Part shown: positions 16,405 through 25,371 of the stretch, piece after piece
Numbering within the stretch: position 1 is the stretch's first letter
How the letters are laid out: every line of letters starts with the position of its first letter
NCBI RefSeq assembly: GCF_000403435.2
Contig: NZ_KE159712.1
Location: 82,664-146,663, forward strand
Source of the DNA: Oscillibacter sp. 1-3
Lineage (GTDB): Bacteria; Bacillota; Clostridia; Oscillospirales; Oscillospiraceae
Length of the DNA stretch: 64,000 nucleotides
Direction of reading: 5' to 3'
Program-made: the position numbers and the translations under genes
The notes under the pieces: model-generated
The model's input: the letters and a program-made list of their open reading frames with translations, nothing else
Told to the model about the DNA's origin: nothing
The model's database searches: none

Positions 16405-17973
16405 CTAAATCATATCCAATTTGCGGCGCAGTTCTGACAGCTCCTCACCGGCAGAAGTGCCCATATCCTCCAGCTCTTCGACGAGAACCCGGCATTCCGC
16501 TGCCCGCTTTTCCTCCAGCAGCAGCCATGCCATCTGGAATTTTCCATACACAAAGGCCTCCGGATGGCCGGCCAGTGCGGAGACGGAGAGGTATACCTGC
16601 AAAAAGAACTCCTTGCGGTACAGGGGCTCATCGCGCAGCAGCCGCTCTGTCATCCGGTCCAGAGCCGCCGGATAGTTTTTACACAGGATAAACAGGCATA
16701 TTTCCGCATACTCCCGGAAATAGCGGGTGTCTTCCGTCTCCCGCAGCGGAGAATTCTCCGGCGCCAGGCTATGTATCAGCTCTCCCAAGGAATACTGTTT
16801 CGTGTACTTCCGCTGTACGATCAGCTCCATAATGCCACCGCTCAGGCTGTCCCAGTCGTCTTTCAGCAGCGCGGCCTGCAGCCCGGCCTCTCTGGAAAAG
16901 AGGTCGAGGCACTCCGTTTGGGCGGCGGCGCAGCACCGGGGAGAGATAACCTTCAACACAGCGCATATATCGGCGGCGGAAGCTCCGCCGGTCAAGGCCT
17001 GCCTCGTAATGCTCCGCACCAAATCATACCATTTGTCCCGGATGGGGTCGCGGTAGGTCAGCGCCATCGGCGTCAGGGGATGGGAGGTAATGCGGGCGCA
17101 TTCCCGCATCTTTTCGCCAACGGACAGGCTGGACCGCTCCAGCGCCTCCAAGGTCTCCGCCATAGAGTGGAGATGGACGTTTTTCAACCACTCCTGCTTT
17201 GTGGAATCAAGGGCCTGGTATCTCTTTAAGAAGGACTCTATGATCTCATAGTAGGCAATATTTCCGTCAAAACGGAGAGGCGAATATTTGGAGGAGATGC
17301 TGCTGGGCCGGATACGGTAGTGGTACAGGGCGGAATTGTCAATCCCGATGCGGCCGCAGGAATCGATGTACCGAAGCATAAACATGGTATCCGTGCCGTA
17401 GGGGTAATTTCTTTCCGCTATATCCGCATACTCCAGAGCCTGAAACAGCCCGGTTTTTATAACGGAGCCCCAGAAGGTGCTGGGAAACGTCCAAACCTGG
17501 GGATAGTACTGTGCAAACTGTGCCCGGGTTAGAACAAGGCGCTGGTCCAGCTTCCGCAGGATATAACTGCGGCCAGACGCTTCCAGATAGCTGGCCGTCC
17601 CGGTGAGCGCAATATCCAAGTCGTTTTCCTCTAAAAAACCCACCAGCCGCTCCAGATAGTCCGGGTCCCACCAGTCATCGGAATCGATAACCGCATAGTA
17701 AGCGCCTGCGGCATATTCACGGGCAAGTTCAAATCGGAGGGGGCGGGGAAGCTGGTTCTCACGGTAGTGGATTAAACGGATGCGCGGGTCTCTTGCCGCA
17801 AAGGCATCCATCAGCTCCGAAGAGCCGTCCGTGCAGCCGTTGTCAACCAGAATATACTCAAAATTGGTGTAAGTCTGGGACAGCACGCTGCTGATGCACT
17901 GCTCCAGATAGGGCTTTGTATTATAGGCTTGGGTATAGATTGTCACCATACGGCTTGTACGCTCTGCCGCCAT
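16405..17973 (-). CDS. Family 2 glycosyltransferase with C-terminal helical domain
   Basis: The protein has 522 residues. The ATG at 17973 follows GAGGAGG; the longer open frame upstream is a shadow of the next gene. The N-terminal ~200 residues are a GT-A domain (VTIYTQAYNTKPYLEQCISS, VDNGCTDGSSELM, and the metal-binding DSDD in YAVIDSDDWWDPD). The remaining ~300 residues are helical and repeat-like, without a recognised motif. It would transfer a sugar from a nucleotide-sugar donor. It is the last gene of the minus-strand run below the flagellin and probably builds a surface or flagellin glycan. Confidence 0.88.
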   Translation of the reverse strand: MAAERTSRMVTIYTQAYNTKPYLEQCISSVLSQTYTNFEYILVDNGCTDGSSELMDAFAARDPRIRLIHYRENQLPRPLRFELAREYAAGAYYAVIDSDDWWDPDYLERLVGFLEENDLDIALTGTASYLEASGRSYILRKLDQRLVLTRAQFAQYYPQVWTFPSTFWGSVIKTGLFQALEYADIAERNYPYGTDTMFMLRYIDSCGRIGIDNSALYHYRIRPSSISSKYSPLRFDGNIAYYEIIESFLKRYQALDSTKQEWLKNVHLHSMAETLEALERSSLSVGEKMRECARITSHPLTPMALTYRDPIRDKWYDLVRSITRQALTGGASAADICAVLKVISPRCCAAAQTECLDLFSREAGLQAALLKDDWDSLSGGIMELIVQRKYTKQYSLGELIHSLAPENSPLRETEDTRYFREYAEICLFILCKNYPAALDRMTERLLRDEPLYRKEFFLQVYLSVSALAGHPEAFVYGKFQMAWLLLEEKRAAECRVLVEELEDMGTSAGEELSELRRKLDMI

Positions 17974-18005
17974 GAAAAAACGCCTCCTCTCGATGCAGGA
18001 CGAAT

Positions 18006-19079
18006 TTACCGCAGCGCGTCCAGAATTTCGGGATTGAATACGGTTTCCGCATAGGCGGGGATGCGTTCCTCCAGCGTTCGCCGTACTTCCCTCTCCCGCT
18101 GCCGCAGCCGGTTGAAAGCATCCAGCAGCGTCGGCGCGTCCAGGGCGGCGGCATCCAGCACAAATGCCTCCTGACCCAGGTCTGCGGCAATCCCCGCCGA
18201 TTTCACGCTGTACCCAATGGCCAAAGCCGGCACACAGGACGAATATGCCGCAACACAGGCGTGGGTGCGGGAAGCCACGCAGAGACCGGCCTTTGAGATG
18301 ATGTACTTCAACTCCGCCGCGCTCAACTCCGGCGGGGCCATCCACATACGGCCCCCGCTCTGGTACAGCGGTTCCAGCGCCTCCCGGTCATTGTCCGCCG
18401 CGGCCAGTACATGGGGCACCAGCGCAATATTCCAGGATGTATGCTCCAGAATCTCCCGCACCAGGGCCTGGAATGCAGTCAGGATCTTAGGGTTTCGGCG
18501 GATTACCAGCGGACTGAGGTTCAGCACTGCATAATCCCCCTCTGCGCCGCAGGGCGTCGGGTTGGAAGACAGGGAGAAGGCGATGTCCGCCACCTGCACC
18601 GCGTTTGTCAGTCCACACTCCCGCAGTGCCCGGAGGGTAAGCCCCTCCCGGACGGTGATGAGATGGTGCGTGTCCAGGGCCCGCAGCATAGAGCCGTCCA
18701 GCATGGACGGCTCTATGGAGCAGCTCCATAGAATGCTTCTCGCCCCCCGCTCCAGGGCTGCGTAGTGGATGGCCGCGTACCGCTGCCAGTTTGGATAGCA
18801 GTACATATCTCCCCCCACGCTGAGACAGACGGTCTCCGGCGTGATTCGTTCAATCGCAGCGGCATAAATCTCCTCGTTGGTCCGGCCCGACAAATTGCGG
18901 CCCACAATCTCGTCGGCATCCAGCCCGAATTGACAGTCCTGCTCCGGGAAATGGGAGGCCAGGGTAATTCTGCAGTCCGGGAAGTATTTGCGCAAAAGCG
19001 CAATGTCACAGCGGACGGAGGCCTCAGAGCCGTGGTTAAAAGAGCCGCCGTGTCCGTAGAGAAGATAGTGTCTGGCCAT
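18006..19079 (-). CDS. Polysaccharide pyruvyl transferase family protein
   Basis: The protein has 357 residues. The ATG at 19079, 10 bases behind AGGAAG, is preferred; a GTG at 19088 overlapping the previous stop is the alternative. The N-terminus YLLYGHGGSFNHGSEA matches the G-x-x-N-x-G-D/SE motif that opens CsaB/WcaK-type proteins. Further segments (SVGGDMYCYPN, SRTHACVAAYSSCVPALAIGYSVKSAGI) match the family's C-terminal nucleotide-binding region. Such enzymes transfer pyruvate ketals, or related groups, onto glycans. Located inside the glycosylation island, it likely modifies the same glycan. Confidence 0.85.
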   Translation of the reverse strand: MARHYLLYGHGGSFNHGSEASVRCDIALLRKYFPDCRITLASHFPEQDCQFGLDADEIVGRNLSGRTNEEIYAAAIERITPETVCLSVGGDMYCYPNWQRYAAIHYAALERGARSILWSCSIEPSMLDGSMLRALDTHHLITVREGLTLRALRECGLTNAVQVADIAFSLSSNPTPCGAEGDYAVLNLSPLVIRRNPKILTAFQALVREILEHTSWNIALVPHVLAAADNDREALEPLYQSGGRMWMAPPELSAAELKYIISKAGLCVASRTHACVAAYSSCVPALAIGYSVKSAGIAADLGQEAFVLDAAALDAPTLLDAFNRLRQREREVRRTLEERIPAYAETVFNPEILDALR

Positions 19080-19084
19080 TTGTC

Positions 19085-20314
19085 TCACTTCCTGTCTGAA
19101 AACGCGCCGGCGGATATGCGGTACAGGATTCCCTCTTGCTCCAATGATTCCCGCATGTACTGAAAGGCACGCCGCGTCGCGCCGGTTATCCGCTCCGGGT
19201 GGTAAATTTCGCTGGAAAGCTGCACGGCCCCGGCGGTCTCCTTGCAGATTTGAAGAAAACCGTCTATCTCCGCAGGCGTGTCATTGATTCCCGGAAGGAA
19301 AATATATTTCAGTACAATGCTGCTCTTTCGGATTGCCGCGTAACGGCGCAGATTATCGCAGACCCTCTCCCATGCATCTGTGCCTTTTACACGGCGAAAG
19401 GTGCCGCGGGTACCCGCATCCAACGAAGTGTTGACAATTGCATCGCCATATCTCAACTTTTCCGCGATTTCAGGAACATAGACAGAGCTGTTGGTCAAAA
19501 CCGACACGGTGGCGTCTCCAAGGGCATGGAACATTTCCGCCCGCTTTGGGTGAACGCCGATCTCTCCGCTGTTAAACTGGACGTGAATGTCCTCAGACAG
19601 CATTCCTGCCTGGTTATACGCAGAAAATACCTGAACAAAGTCCAGACCGTTTTGCAGTTTTGGTTTGTTTTTTGCAGAGGCAATACAGTAACAGCACTGA
19701 AAATTACAAATGCCGCCGCCGCCGAAGTTTATCATTTCAATTTTTCGTGCCTTTGGGAAAAAGGATTCTTTCATATCGCTGCAAAAGTCACACGATGTAC
19801 CGTTTCCCAATTGCTGGATGGTATTCTGCCGAAGTTGATTCTCGATTAAAACAAGCTGTTCAACATTGGCAGAGGCTGTTGCTTCTATACGGGGAGGTGT
19901 AGCCCTTCCAATTGCATCACAGCAAAAACAAAGACCCGTATCGTCTGTATGCAGATAATTTTCCAGGTACCGGCAACTTGTGCGGCGTTCATATGGGACA
20001 TAGTTTATAATTTTTTCCGGAATGATGCCAAGCCCGATGAGAAACTGGATACCAGCGGCCCTGTTCAGGAAATTTGTGACAAGCCACCACGCATCCGGAA
20101 ATTGTTCTGCGGCATCGCGCGGAGAAATAATAGACATTCCATCCAGTTTCTTTCCCCATAGTACCGGACTGCTGTCAGACAGCGCTGTTGGCCGGAGACC
20201 AAAATGCCCATCCAGCCCAGAAAGGGCCAGTAACGCCGCATCCCCGCCGCAATCGTAGATAATGACTTTTTGTCCCTGCCGCAAAAGCTCCCCTGCACGC
20301 GCAACTGCTCTCAC
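19085..20314 (-). CDS. Radical SAM protein with N-terminal Rossmann-like domain (1 of 3)
   Basis: The protein has 409 residues and starts at GTG 20314, overlapping the upstream stop (GTGA). Residues ~15-110 look like a nucleotide-binding module (KVIIYDCGGDAAL ... ISPRDAAEQFPDAWWLVT). The 4Fe-4S binding motif CNFQCCYC follows near residue 205 with the FGGGG strand before it. Extra cysteines (CFCCDA, CDFCSD) precede it. The same two-part design occurs in the next two genes. The reaction is unknown; the island context suggests modification of a sugar or of the flagellin glycan. Confidence 0.85.
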   Translation of the reverse strand: MRAVARAGELLRQGQKVIIYDCGGDAALLALSGLDGHFGLRPTALSDSSPVLWGKKLDGMSIISPRDAAEQFPDAWWLVTNFLNRAAGIQFLIGLGIIPEKIINYVPYERRTSCRYLENYLHTDDTGLCFCCDAIGRATPPRIEATASANVEQLVLIENQLRQNTIQQLGNGTSCDFCSDMKESFFPKARKIEMINFGGGGICNFQCCYCIASAKNKPKLQNGLDFVQVFSAYNQAGMLSEDIHVQFNSGEIGVHPKRAEMFHALGDATVSVLTNSSVYVPEIAEKLRYGDAIVNTSLDAGTRGTFRRVKGTDAWERVCDNLRRYAAIRKSSIVLKYIFLPGINDTPAEIDGFLQICKETAGAVQLSSEIYHPERITGATRRAFQYMRESLEQEGILYRISAGAFSDRK

Positions 20315-21615
20315 GCCTTTTTCTCCGTATAAGAGGGCAGAACCGGCTGTTCACCGGCCTCATACTGCACCGCCACAGGCACGGGTTTTGTATCGTAGGA
20401 GAGCCAGCCATTACAGTAATAGCAGGCGGTTAAAGGGTTCTTTCTCCAGTAGAGCGCGTTCAACCGCTCAAACAAAGCTTCCGGCGAATCAATATTCAAA
20501 AGATCAACAACATCTTCGCCGTCGGATTCATACATTCCCAAAGCATATGTATTGGCAGCAAAAGGACAAATAGAAACTTTTCCATGCAGAGTATAAAAGA
20601 ATGCGCCGGCTGGCTGGCAGCAGCGATTGTAACGTTCTTTTGTCTGCTGTTCATCACTGACCGTCTCCAGCGCCCGCCCAATATCTTTCCAACGCTGCGC
20701 ATGAACCCGGACTTTAATATTCCGCTGAAAACATATATCCTCCAATTTTCGATAGTTTTTTGATAATTCGCCATAATAGGAAACCCGGATTACAATTTTG
20801 GGATTCTCCAGCTGCTTTAGCACAGCTTCGCTTGGAATTACAGTTCCGTTTGTCAGGATATTGATATGCTCCACTTCCGGTGATGCACATAGCATCTCCA
20901 AGGCCTTGTCCAGATATGTGCAGAGGAAGGGTTCACCGCCCATGACATGGAACCTGCGGAACCATTTCAAAGAAAGCAAATGATCAATTACCTGTTCGGT
21001 TTGTTCCCAGGGCATTTCTGTACGGTTTGTGAAATAGGGTTTCAGGGCAAGACAATTTTTGCAGCGGAGAGTGCATTGATCTGTTAAATCCAAATTGATA
21101 GACCGGCTCATCATCTGTTTTTGGGTTACATAGCCAACGCCGCGAATCATGTATTCGTCAATCCACTCATATACCTGAAAGGAATCTACTTCGTCCCGGA
21201 AGGAATAGCTCTCGTCCTCGCGGTTTAGATGCCTTGTAATGAAAGCGGCAGCCGCATTACAATCCATATTCAACAGCAACGGAATTGGAAACAGTATTGT
21301 CTGATAACCCAAGGCGTTTAGCTCCTCAATACTGTCCTTATCCAGAGTATATGCTTCAAACAATATAGCTGCATTGGGAAAGCGGCGGCTGCACTCCGCC
21401 GGGGAATAGACGGGATGTCCGATATACTCAGTATTTTGTTTCGAGGGGTCGTTGTCACTGAAACAGAGAAATTCCACTCCCATCTTTTCCAATGTAAAGG
21501 CACAGAGCGCGCCGTTAATTCCGGCACCATGCAAAATCAGATTTCCGCTATGCTGCTTAAAGTCCGGAAATACAACTCCTTCAAAATCCTCCATATGCTC
21601 ATAGATGTACCGCAT
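20311..21615 (-). CDS. Radical SAM protein with N-terminal Rossmann-like domain (2 of 3)
   Basis: The protein has 434 residues and an ATG at 21615 behind GAGAGG. The N-terminal module (LILHGAGINGALCAFTLEKM, FSDNDPSKQ, HPVYSPAEC) has a GxGxxG-like turn. The radical SAM cluster motif is CTLRCKNC, followed by MGGEPFLC and NILTNGT, which bind S-adenosylmethionine. C-terminal cysteines (CCQPAG, CPFAANTY, CYYCNG) could hold a second iron-sulfur cluster, as in SPASM-type proteins. It overlaps the next gene by four bases, so the genes are translationally coupled. Confidence 0.88.
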   Translation of the reverse strand: MRYIYEHMEDFEGVVFPDFKQHSGNLILHGAGINGALCAFTLEKMGVEFLCFSDNDPSKQNTEYIGHPVYSPAECSRRFPNAAILFEAYTLDKDSIEELNALGYQTILFPIPLLLNMDCNAAAAFITRHLNREDESYSFRDEVDSFQVYEWIDEYMIRGVGYVTQKQMMSRSINLDLTDQCTLRCKNCLALKPYFTNRTEMPWEQTEQVIDHLLSLKWFRRFHVMGGEPFLCTYLDKALEMLCASPEVEHINILTNGTVIPSEAVLKQLENPKIVIRVSYYGELSKNYRKLEDICFQRNIKVRVHAQRWKDIGRALETVSDEQQTKERYNRCCQPAGAFFYTLHGKVSICPFAANTYALGMYESDGEDVVDLLNIDSPEALFERLNALYWRKNPLTACYYCNGWLSYDTKPVPVAVQYEAGEQPVLPSYTEKKA

Positions 21616-21630
21616 AAAAATACCTCTCTT

Positions 21631-22854
21631 TCATAATAGATGGAGCAGTCCCGCTGTCTGAACCGCTGGAGAAACCATTTTATCTGGATGTATTTGCGGC
21701 GTTCCGTAACAGCGATGGCAAATATCAATATGGCTCCCCTCTTCAAAGCGCTGCAATCCCACACGAAGCCGTTCATGCAATCCGTCTGGCGACAAACAGT
21801 CAATGCTGTTCTCCGGCGTTGCATGAAAAATCCCCAACTGACACAGATGTGCGGCCTTGCAGCACGGAAAGAAAAAGCCGTTTGACAATACCCGGTACTT
21901 TATTCCTGTACAAGCCTTATATTTTCGAGCAGCCTCTTCCTCGCTGCATGGGTCAATTAAATGCTGCCGGTTTTCGTACCATTCTACATAATTATCCAAT
22001 TCATACTTAATACTGTTCTTTTCAAAAAATTCTATCAATTCTCGCTTTCTAATTGATAATGTGCCGTAATCGCTGATTCGCGCAAAAAATCTGGGATGCT
22101 GCATCAGGGGAATCAGGTTCTCCTTTGGGATCAGAGTTCCGTTTGTAACAATGGAAACCTGTTCATTTTTACTGATGGAAAGGGAAAATTCCAAAACTTT
22201 TTCCAGGTCAGGATACAACAGTGTCTCCCCGCCCAGCAGAGAGATTTCATGGAATTGTACCCCGGCATACGACAGCAGATTTTCAAGGGACCGAGTGATG
22301 ATTTCTGGTTCATAATGTTTGGGGGATACATAGTAGGGAACCATGGCCGAACAGTCCAGGCAGCGCAGATTACACTTTTGGGTTAGGTAAACTGTCAACT
22401 CTTGAAAATGAACAGGTTTCTGAGCCGAGAGCATGGTAATCAGATAGGACGTAATCGTCCGCACCGCCCACTCCTCCGTCATTCGCTCTCCAGTTTTCCC
22501 CCAGCCGGAAAAGTCGACGTCTACCAACAGCGGAACGCTGTCCAATATTTCACGGGGCTTATGCGCCTCCAGCAGTTCCACTATGCTGCGGTGATGGATA
22601 GTGGTAATCAGTACCGGCACGCCCGGGTAGTCCCGCTCCAGCTCCTCCGGTGAGATCACCGGATGGCCGCAGTGAGTTCCCCCGGCCCGATAGGTGTCGC
22701 AGAAGCAGAGGTATTCAATTCCCCGCTGCCGCAGCACATAGTCCACCACCTCGGCCACTTTTCCCGCACCGTAGAGAATCAGCCGGCCGCCGTATTGCTT
22801 TAAGTCCGGCCGGACAATCTCCCCAAACTCCGCTTTGTTGGAAAATGAGTACAT
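21631..22854 (-). CDS. Radical SAM protein with N-terminal Rossmann-like domain (3 of 3)
   Basis: The protein has 407 residues and starts behind AAAGGAG. Its N-terminus (LILYGAGKVAEVVDYVLRQR, CDTYRAGG, HPVISPEELERDYPGVPVLI) is clearly homologous to that of the previous gene, including the HPVxSPxE stretch. The cluster motif is CNLRCLDC, then LLGGETLLYPD and SIVTNGTL. C-terminal cysteines (CCKAAHLC, CHRCYG) fit auxiliary cluster binding. It lies 6 bases downstream of the fourth radical SAM gene. Duplication within the island is likely. Confidence 0.88.
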   Translation of the reverse strand: MYSFSNKAEFGEIVRPDLKQYGGRLILYGAGKVAEVVDYVLRQRGIEYLCFCDTYRAGGTHCGHPVISPEELERDYPGVPVLITTIHHRSIVELLEAHKPREILDSVPLLVDVDFSGWGKTGERMTEEWAVRTITSYLITMLSAQKPVHFQELTVYLTQKCNLRCLDCSAMVPYYVSPKHYEPEIITRSLENLLSYAGVQFHEISLLGGETLLYPDLEKVLEFSLSISKNEQVSIVTNGTLIPKENLIPLMQHPRFFARISDYGTLSIRKRELIEFFEKNSIKYELDNYVEWYENRQHLIDPCSEEEAARKYKACTGIKYRVLSNGFFFPCCKAAHLCQLGIFHATPENSIDCLSPDGLHERLRVGLQRFEEGSHIDICHRCYGTPQIHPDKMVSPAVQTAGLLHLL

Positions 22855-22860
22855 ATGGTA

Positions 22861-23691
22861 TCAATCTCCTTTCTGCCCATTGGCACTCCGCTCCAGCTGC
22901 TCTGCCGGCAGAAACCTTTGGCTGTCCGCGCACAGTCCGTTGCAGTACGCGCAGGAATCAAGAGCAGACCGGCTCAAAAACTCCCGCAGATCCTCCCGGC
23001 GCGCCTTCTTCGTCCGCCCAGGGCGGGCAATCTCCAGGCAGTCCGCTGCAATCCCCTGCTCATACAGCAGCCTGGCTCTGGCACAGGGAAACAGGATGCC
23101 GTCCACCATGCAGATAAAAAAGTCCAGCTTTGGCACCATGCAGCGGGAAAACAGCGCCTGTGCCGCCTCCGGGCTGTGCTTCCGGCTGAAATCACCGTAA
23201 TCCACCCATCCGTCGCAGTGGGGATTATCCGTGTACTCCCGCACTTCAAAGGGAATCCCGGCGCCCCTCAGCCGCTGGGCCGCCTCCTGCGCCTTTGCCG
23301 ACATGCGGTAGCGGTCCACAATCACGTACACCCGATCCCCCCAGCCCCTCAGACTCTCCAGCAGCGGTTCGCCGGGAATCAGGGTGCCGTTGGTGGTCAG
23401 CCGCAGTTTTTCAATGCGCTGGCCGTACTGTCCGTGCAGATAACGGATCAGCTGATGCAGGTCCGTCCGCAGCAGCGGCTCTCCGCCGGTGAGATCAAAC
23501 AGGCCGATTCCGTCCGCCGTATGGAACAGCGCGTCAATCTGCGCTGACAAATCCGTAAGAGTTGGATGATAGGGGGTCTCGTAATAGGGGGCCTGCTCCG
23601 CGCACAGCCTGCACCGCAGGTTGCAGCGCAGTGTCACAGGGAGGCAGAACCGCTTAATTTGCAGGGTCTGCGGCGGGTTGCTCCGTAACAT
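22861..23691 (-). CDS. Radical SAM protein without the Rossmann domain
   Basis: The protein has 276 residues. The ATG at 23691 lies 5 bases after TGGAG; a TTG at 23715 is the alternative. It has only the radical SAM core: LPVTLRCNLRCRLC near the N-terminus, DLTGGEPLLRTD, RLTTNGTL, and C-terminal cysteines (CMVPKLDFFICMVD, CARAR, CAYCNGLC). It overlaps the upstream glycosyltransferase gene by 38 bases. It resembles a stand-alone version of the neighbouring two-domain proteins, minus the N-terminal module. Confidence 0.87.
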   Translation of the reverse strand: MLRSNPPQTLQIKRFCLPVTLRCNLRCRLCAEQAPYYETPYHPTLTDLSAQIDALFHTADGIGLFDLTGGEPLLRTDLHQLIRYLHGQYGQRIEKLRLTTNGTLIPGEPLLESLRGWGDRVYVIVDRYRMSAKAQEAAQRLRGAGIPFEVREYTDNPHCDGWVDYGDFSRKHSPEAAQALFSRCMVPKLDFFICMVDGILFPCARARLLYEQGIAADCLEIARPGRTKKARREDLREFLSRSALDSCAYCNGLCADSQRFLPAEQLERSANGQKGD

Positions 23692-24583
23692 ATTTCTCCA
23701 TCCACTCCTTTTCAAAGGGTAAGGTCTCCGGCGCGTTCAAAAACGCCGCCCGGTTCGCCGTCAGCTCCCGGGTCATGGCCGCCAGCTGGCCCTCGCAGTC
23801 CCGCAATTCCAGCCGGTGAATTTTCTCCACCATGGAAATCATGAACGACCACTGGAAATATTGAAACGCCGCCGCGCTGCCGGGAAATTTTCCGCCGAGC
23901 CACGCGGTGCGGGTATGATAGGCCTCCAGATATTCCTCCAGCGTCTCCGGCGTTAAACGCCGGTGGTCGGTGGTCCAGGCGGAATTGTTGCCCTCGTGCC
24001 GGTAAAAGGTGTACTTGGGAAGGCCGTGGTACGCCACCCGCTCCGCCTCCGCCAGCAGCCGGTACATCATGGCGATGTCGTCGTACGCCCCCTCCTCGGG
24101 AAACCGCAGGCGCTCCATCAGCTGCCGCCGAAAAAGCTTGGTGGGAAAGGCCATGGTGTACTTTTTCCGCCACATCAGCTCAATCAGAGCCTCCTCCGCA
24201 TTCATGACCCTCCTCTCATCAAAGACCTTGTCTGCCGCGCCGCAGATGGCCACATCGGCGTTCTGTTCCGTCAGCAGCTCCAGCAGAAATGCCAGAAAAT
24301 CCGGCTCTGCCCAATCGTCGTCGTCGATGAAGGCGATATACTCACCGCCTGCCGCGTCCAAGGCAGTATTGCGGCCTGCGCCGATGTTGCCTCGTTCCCG
24401 GTGAATCACCCGGATACGGGCGTCGCGCGCGGCATATGTATCGGCAATCCAGCCGCTTCGATCTGTAGAGCCGTTGTCTACGATGATAAACTCAAAGTCG
24501 TGATACGTCTGATTCAGAATGCTCTCAATGGCACGGGGGACCAGGGACTCACGATTGTAGGTCAGCATGAGGACTGAGATCAT
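23654..24583 (-). CDS. Family 2 glycosyltransferase
   Basis: The protein has 309 residues from the ATG at 24583, behind GGAGGAAG and overlapping the rfbF stop (ATGA). It has a GT-A fold: ISVLMLTYNRESLVPRAIES, FIIVDNGSTDRSG, and the DDDD metal/nucleotide motif in FIDDDDWAEPDF. The C-terminal ~100 residues are helical. It probably transfers the sugar activated by the enzyme encoded immediately upstream, since the two genes are translationally coupled. Confidence 0.9.
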   Translation of the reverse strand: MISVLMLTYNRESLVPRAIESILNQTYHDFEFIIVDNGSTDRSGWIADTYAARDARIRVIHRERGNIGAGRNTALDAAGGEYIAFIDDDDWAEPDFLAFLLELLTEQNADVAICGAADKVFDERRVMNAEEALIELMWRKKYTMAFPTKLFRRQLMERLRFPEEGAYDDIAMMYRLLAEAERVAYHGLPKYTFYRHEGNNSAWTTDHRRLTPETLEEYLEAYHTRTAWLGGKFPGSAAAFQYFQWSFMISMVEKIHRLELRDCEGQLAAMTRELTANRAAFLNAPETLPFEKEWMEKYVTEQPAADPAN

Positions 24584-25371
24584 ACGGCTTCCTCCCAAAT
24601 TTTCCAGGGCGCGCGCTCGCCGGCCCACAGGCTTTCCAGCAATCCCTTGTCCCGCTGGGTGTCCATGCACTGCCAGAAGCCGCCGTGCTTGTAAATGCCA
24701 AGCTTTCCCTCTCGCGCCAGGGTCTCAAAGGGGGCACGCTCCAAAACGCACGCCTCCTCGGCGCCGAGATAGTCAAATACGCCCGGCTCCATGACCATAA
24801 AACCGGCGTTGATCCAACCGCCGTCCTCTCTGGCCTTCTCCCGGAAGCCGGATACGGTGGTTCCCCCCTCGTCCAGATCCAGCACGCCGAACCGCCCGCC
24901 GGGCTGGATGCCTGTCAGCGTCACAGTTTTGCCGGAGGTTTGGTGCTGCGCCAGCAGGGCGCGCAGGTCCACATCGCTGACTCCGTCGCCGTAGGTCAGC
25001 ATAAAGGTCTCATCTCCTATGTACCGCTTGACCCGTTTGACCCGGGCGCCGGTCTGGGTGTTTAATCCCGTGTCCACCAGCGTCACTCGCCAGGGCTCCG
25101 CCACATTGGCATGGACGGTCATTCGGTTTTCTGCCGAAAAATCAAAGGTCACGTCGGAGCGGTAGAGATAGTAATCCGCGAAGTACTCCTTGATGATATG
25201 GCCCTTATAGCCGCAGCAGATCACGAAATCGTGGAAGCCGAAGGAGGAGTAGTACTTCATGATATGCCACAGGATCGGTTGACCGCCGATTTCAATCATG
25301 GGCTTGGGCCTGAGATGACTCTCCTCGCTGATGCGGGTACCCAGGCCTCCGGCCAGAATCACGACCTTCAT
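24580..25371 (-). CDS. rfbF: Glucose-1-phosphate cytidylyltransferase
   Basis: The protein has 263 residues. It makes CDP-glucose from CTP and glucose-1-phosphate, the first step to CDP-linked dideoxy or branched sugars. The nucleotidyltransferase signature VILAGGLGTRISEESHLRPK contains the GGLGTR loop and the catalytic lysine region. Other family-typical stretches are FMLTYGDGVSDVDL, GGRFGVLDLD and GGWINAGFMV. Length is standard. No CDP-glucose dehydratase gene is in the window, so later steps must be encoded elsewhere or the radical SAM proteins act on the sugar. It is coupled to both neighbours by ATGA overlaps. Confidence 0.93.
   Translation of the reverse strand: MKVVILAGGLGTRISEESHLRPKPMIEIGGQPILWHIMKYYSSFGFHDFVICCGYKGHIIKEYFADYYLYRSDVTFDFSAENRMTVHANVAEPWRVTLVDTGLNTQTGARVKRVKRYIGDETFMLTYGDGVSDVDLRALLAQHQTSGKTVTLTGIQPGGRFGVLDLDEGGTTVSGFREKAREDGGWINAGFMVMEPGVFDYLGAEEACVLERAPFETLAREGKLGIYKHGGFWQCMDTQRDKGLLESLWAGERAPWKIWEEAV

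Noticed and set aside
17974..18345. N-terminal extension of the glycosyltransferase ORF
   Set aside because: The ~124 extra codons overlap the pyruvyl transferase gene in another frame; the true start at 17973 has GAGGAGG.
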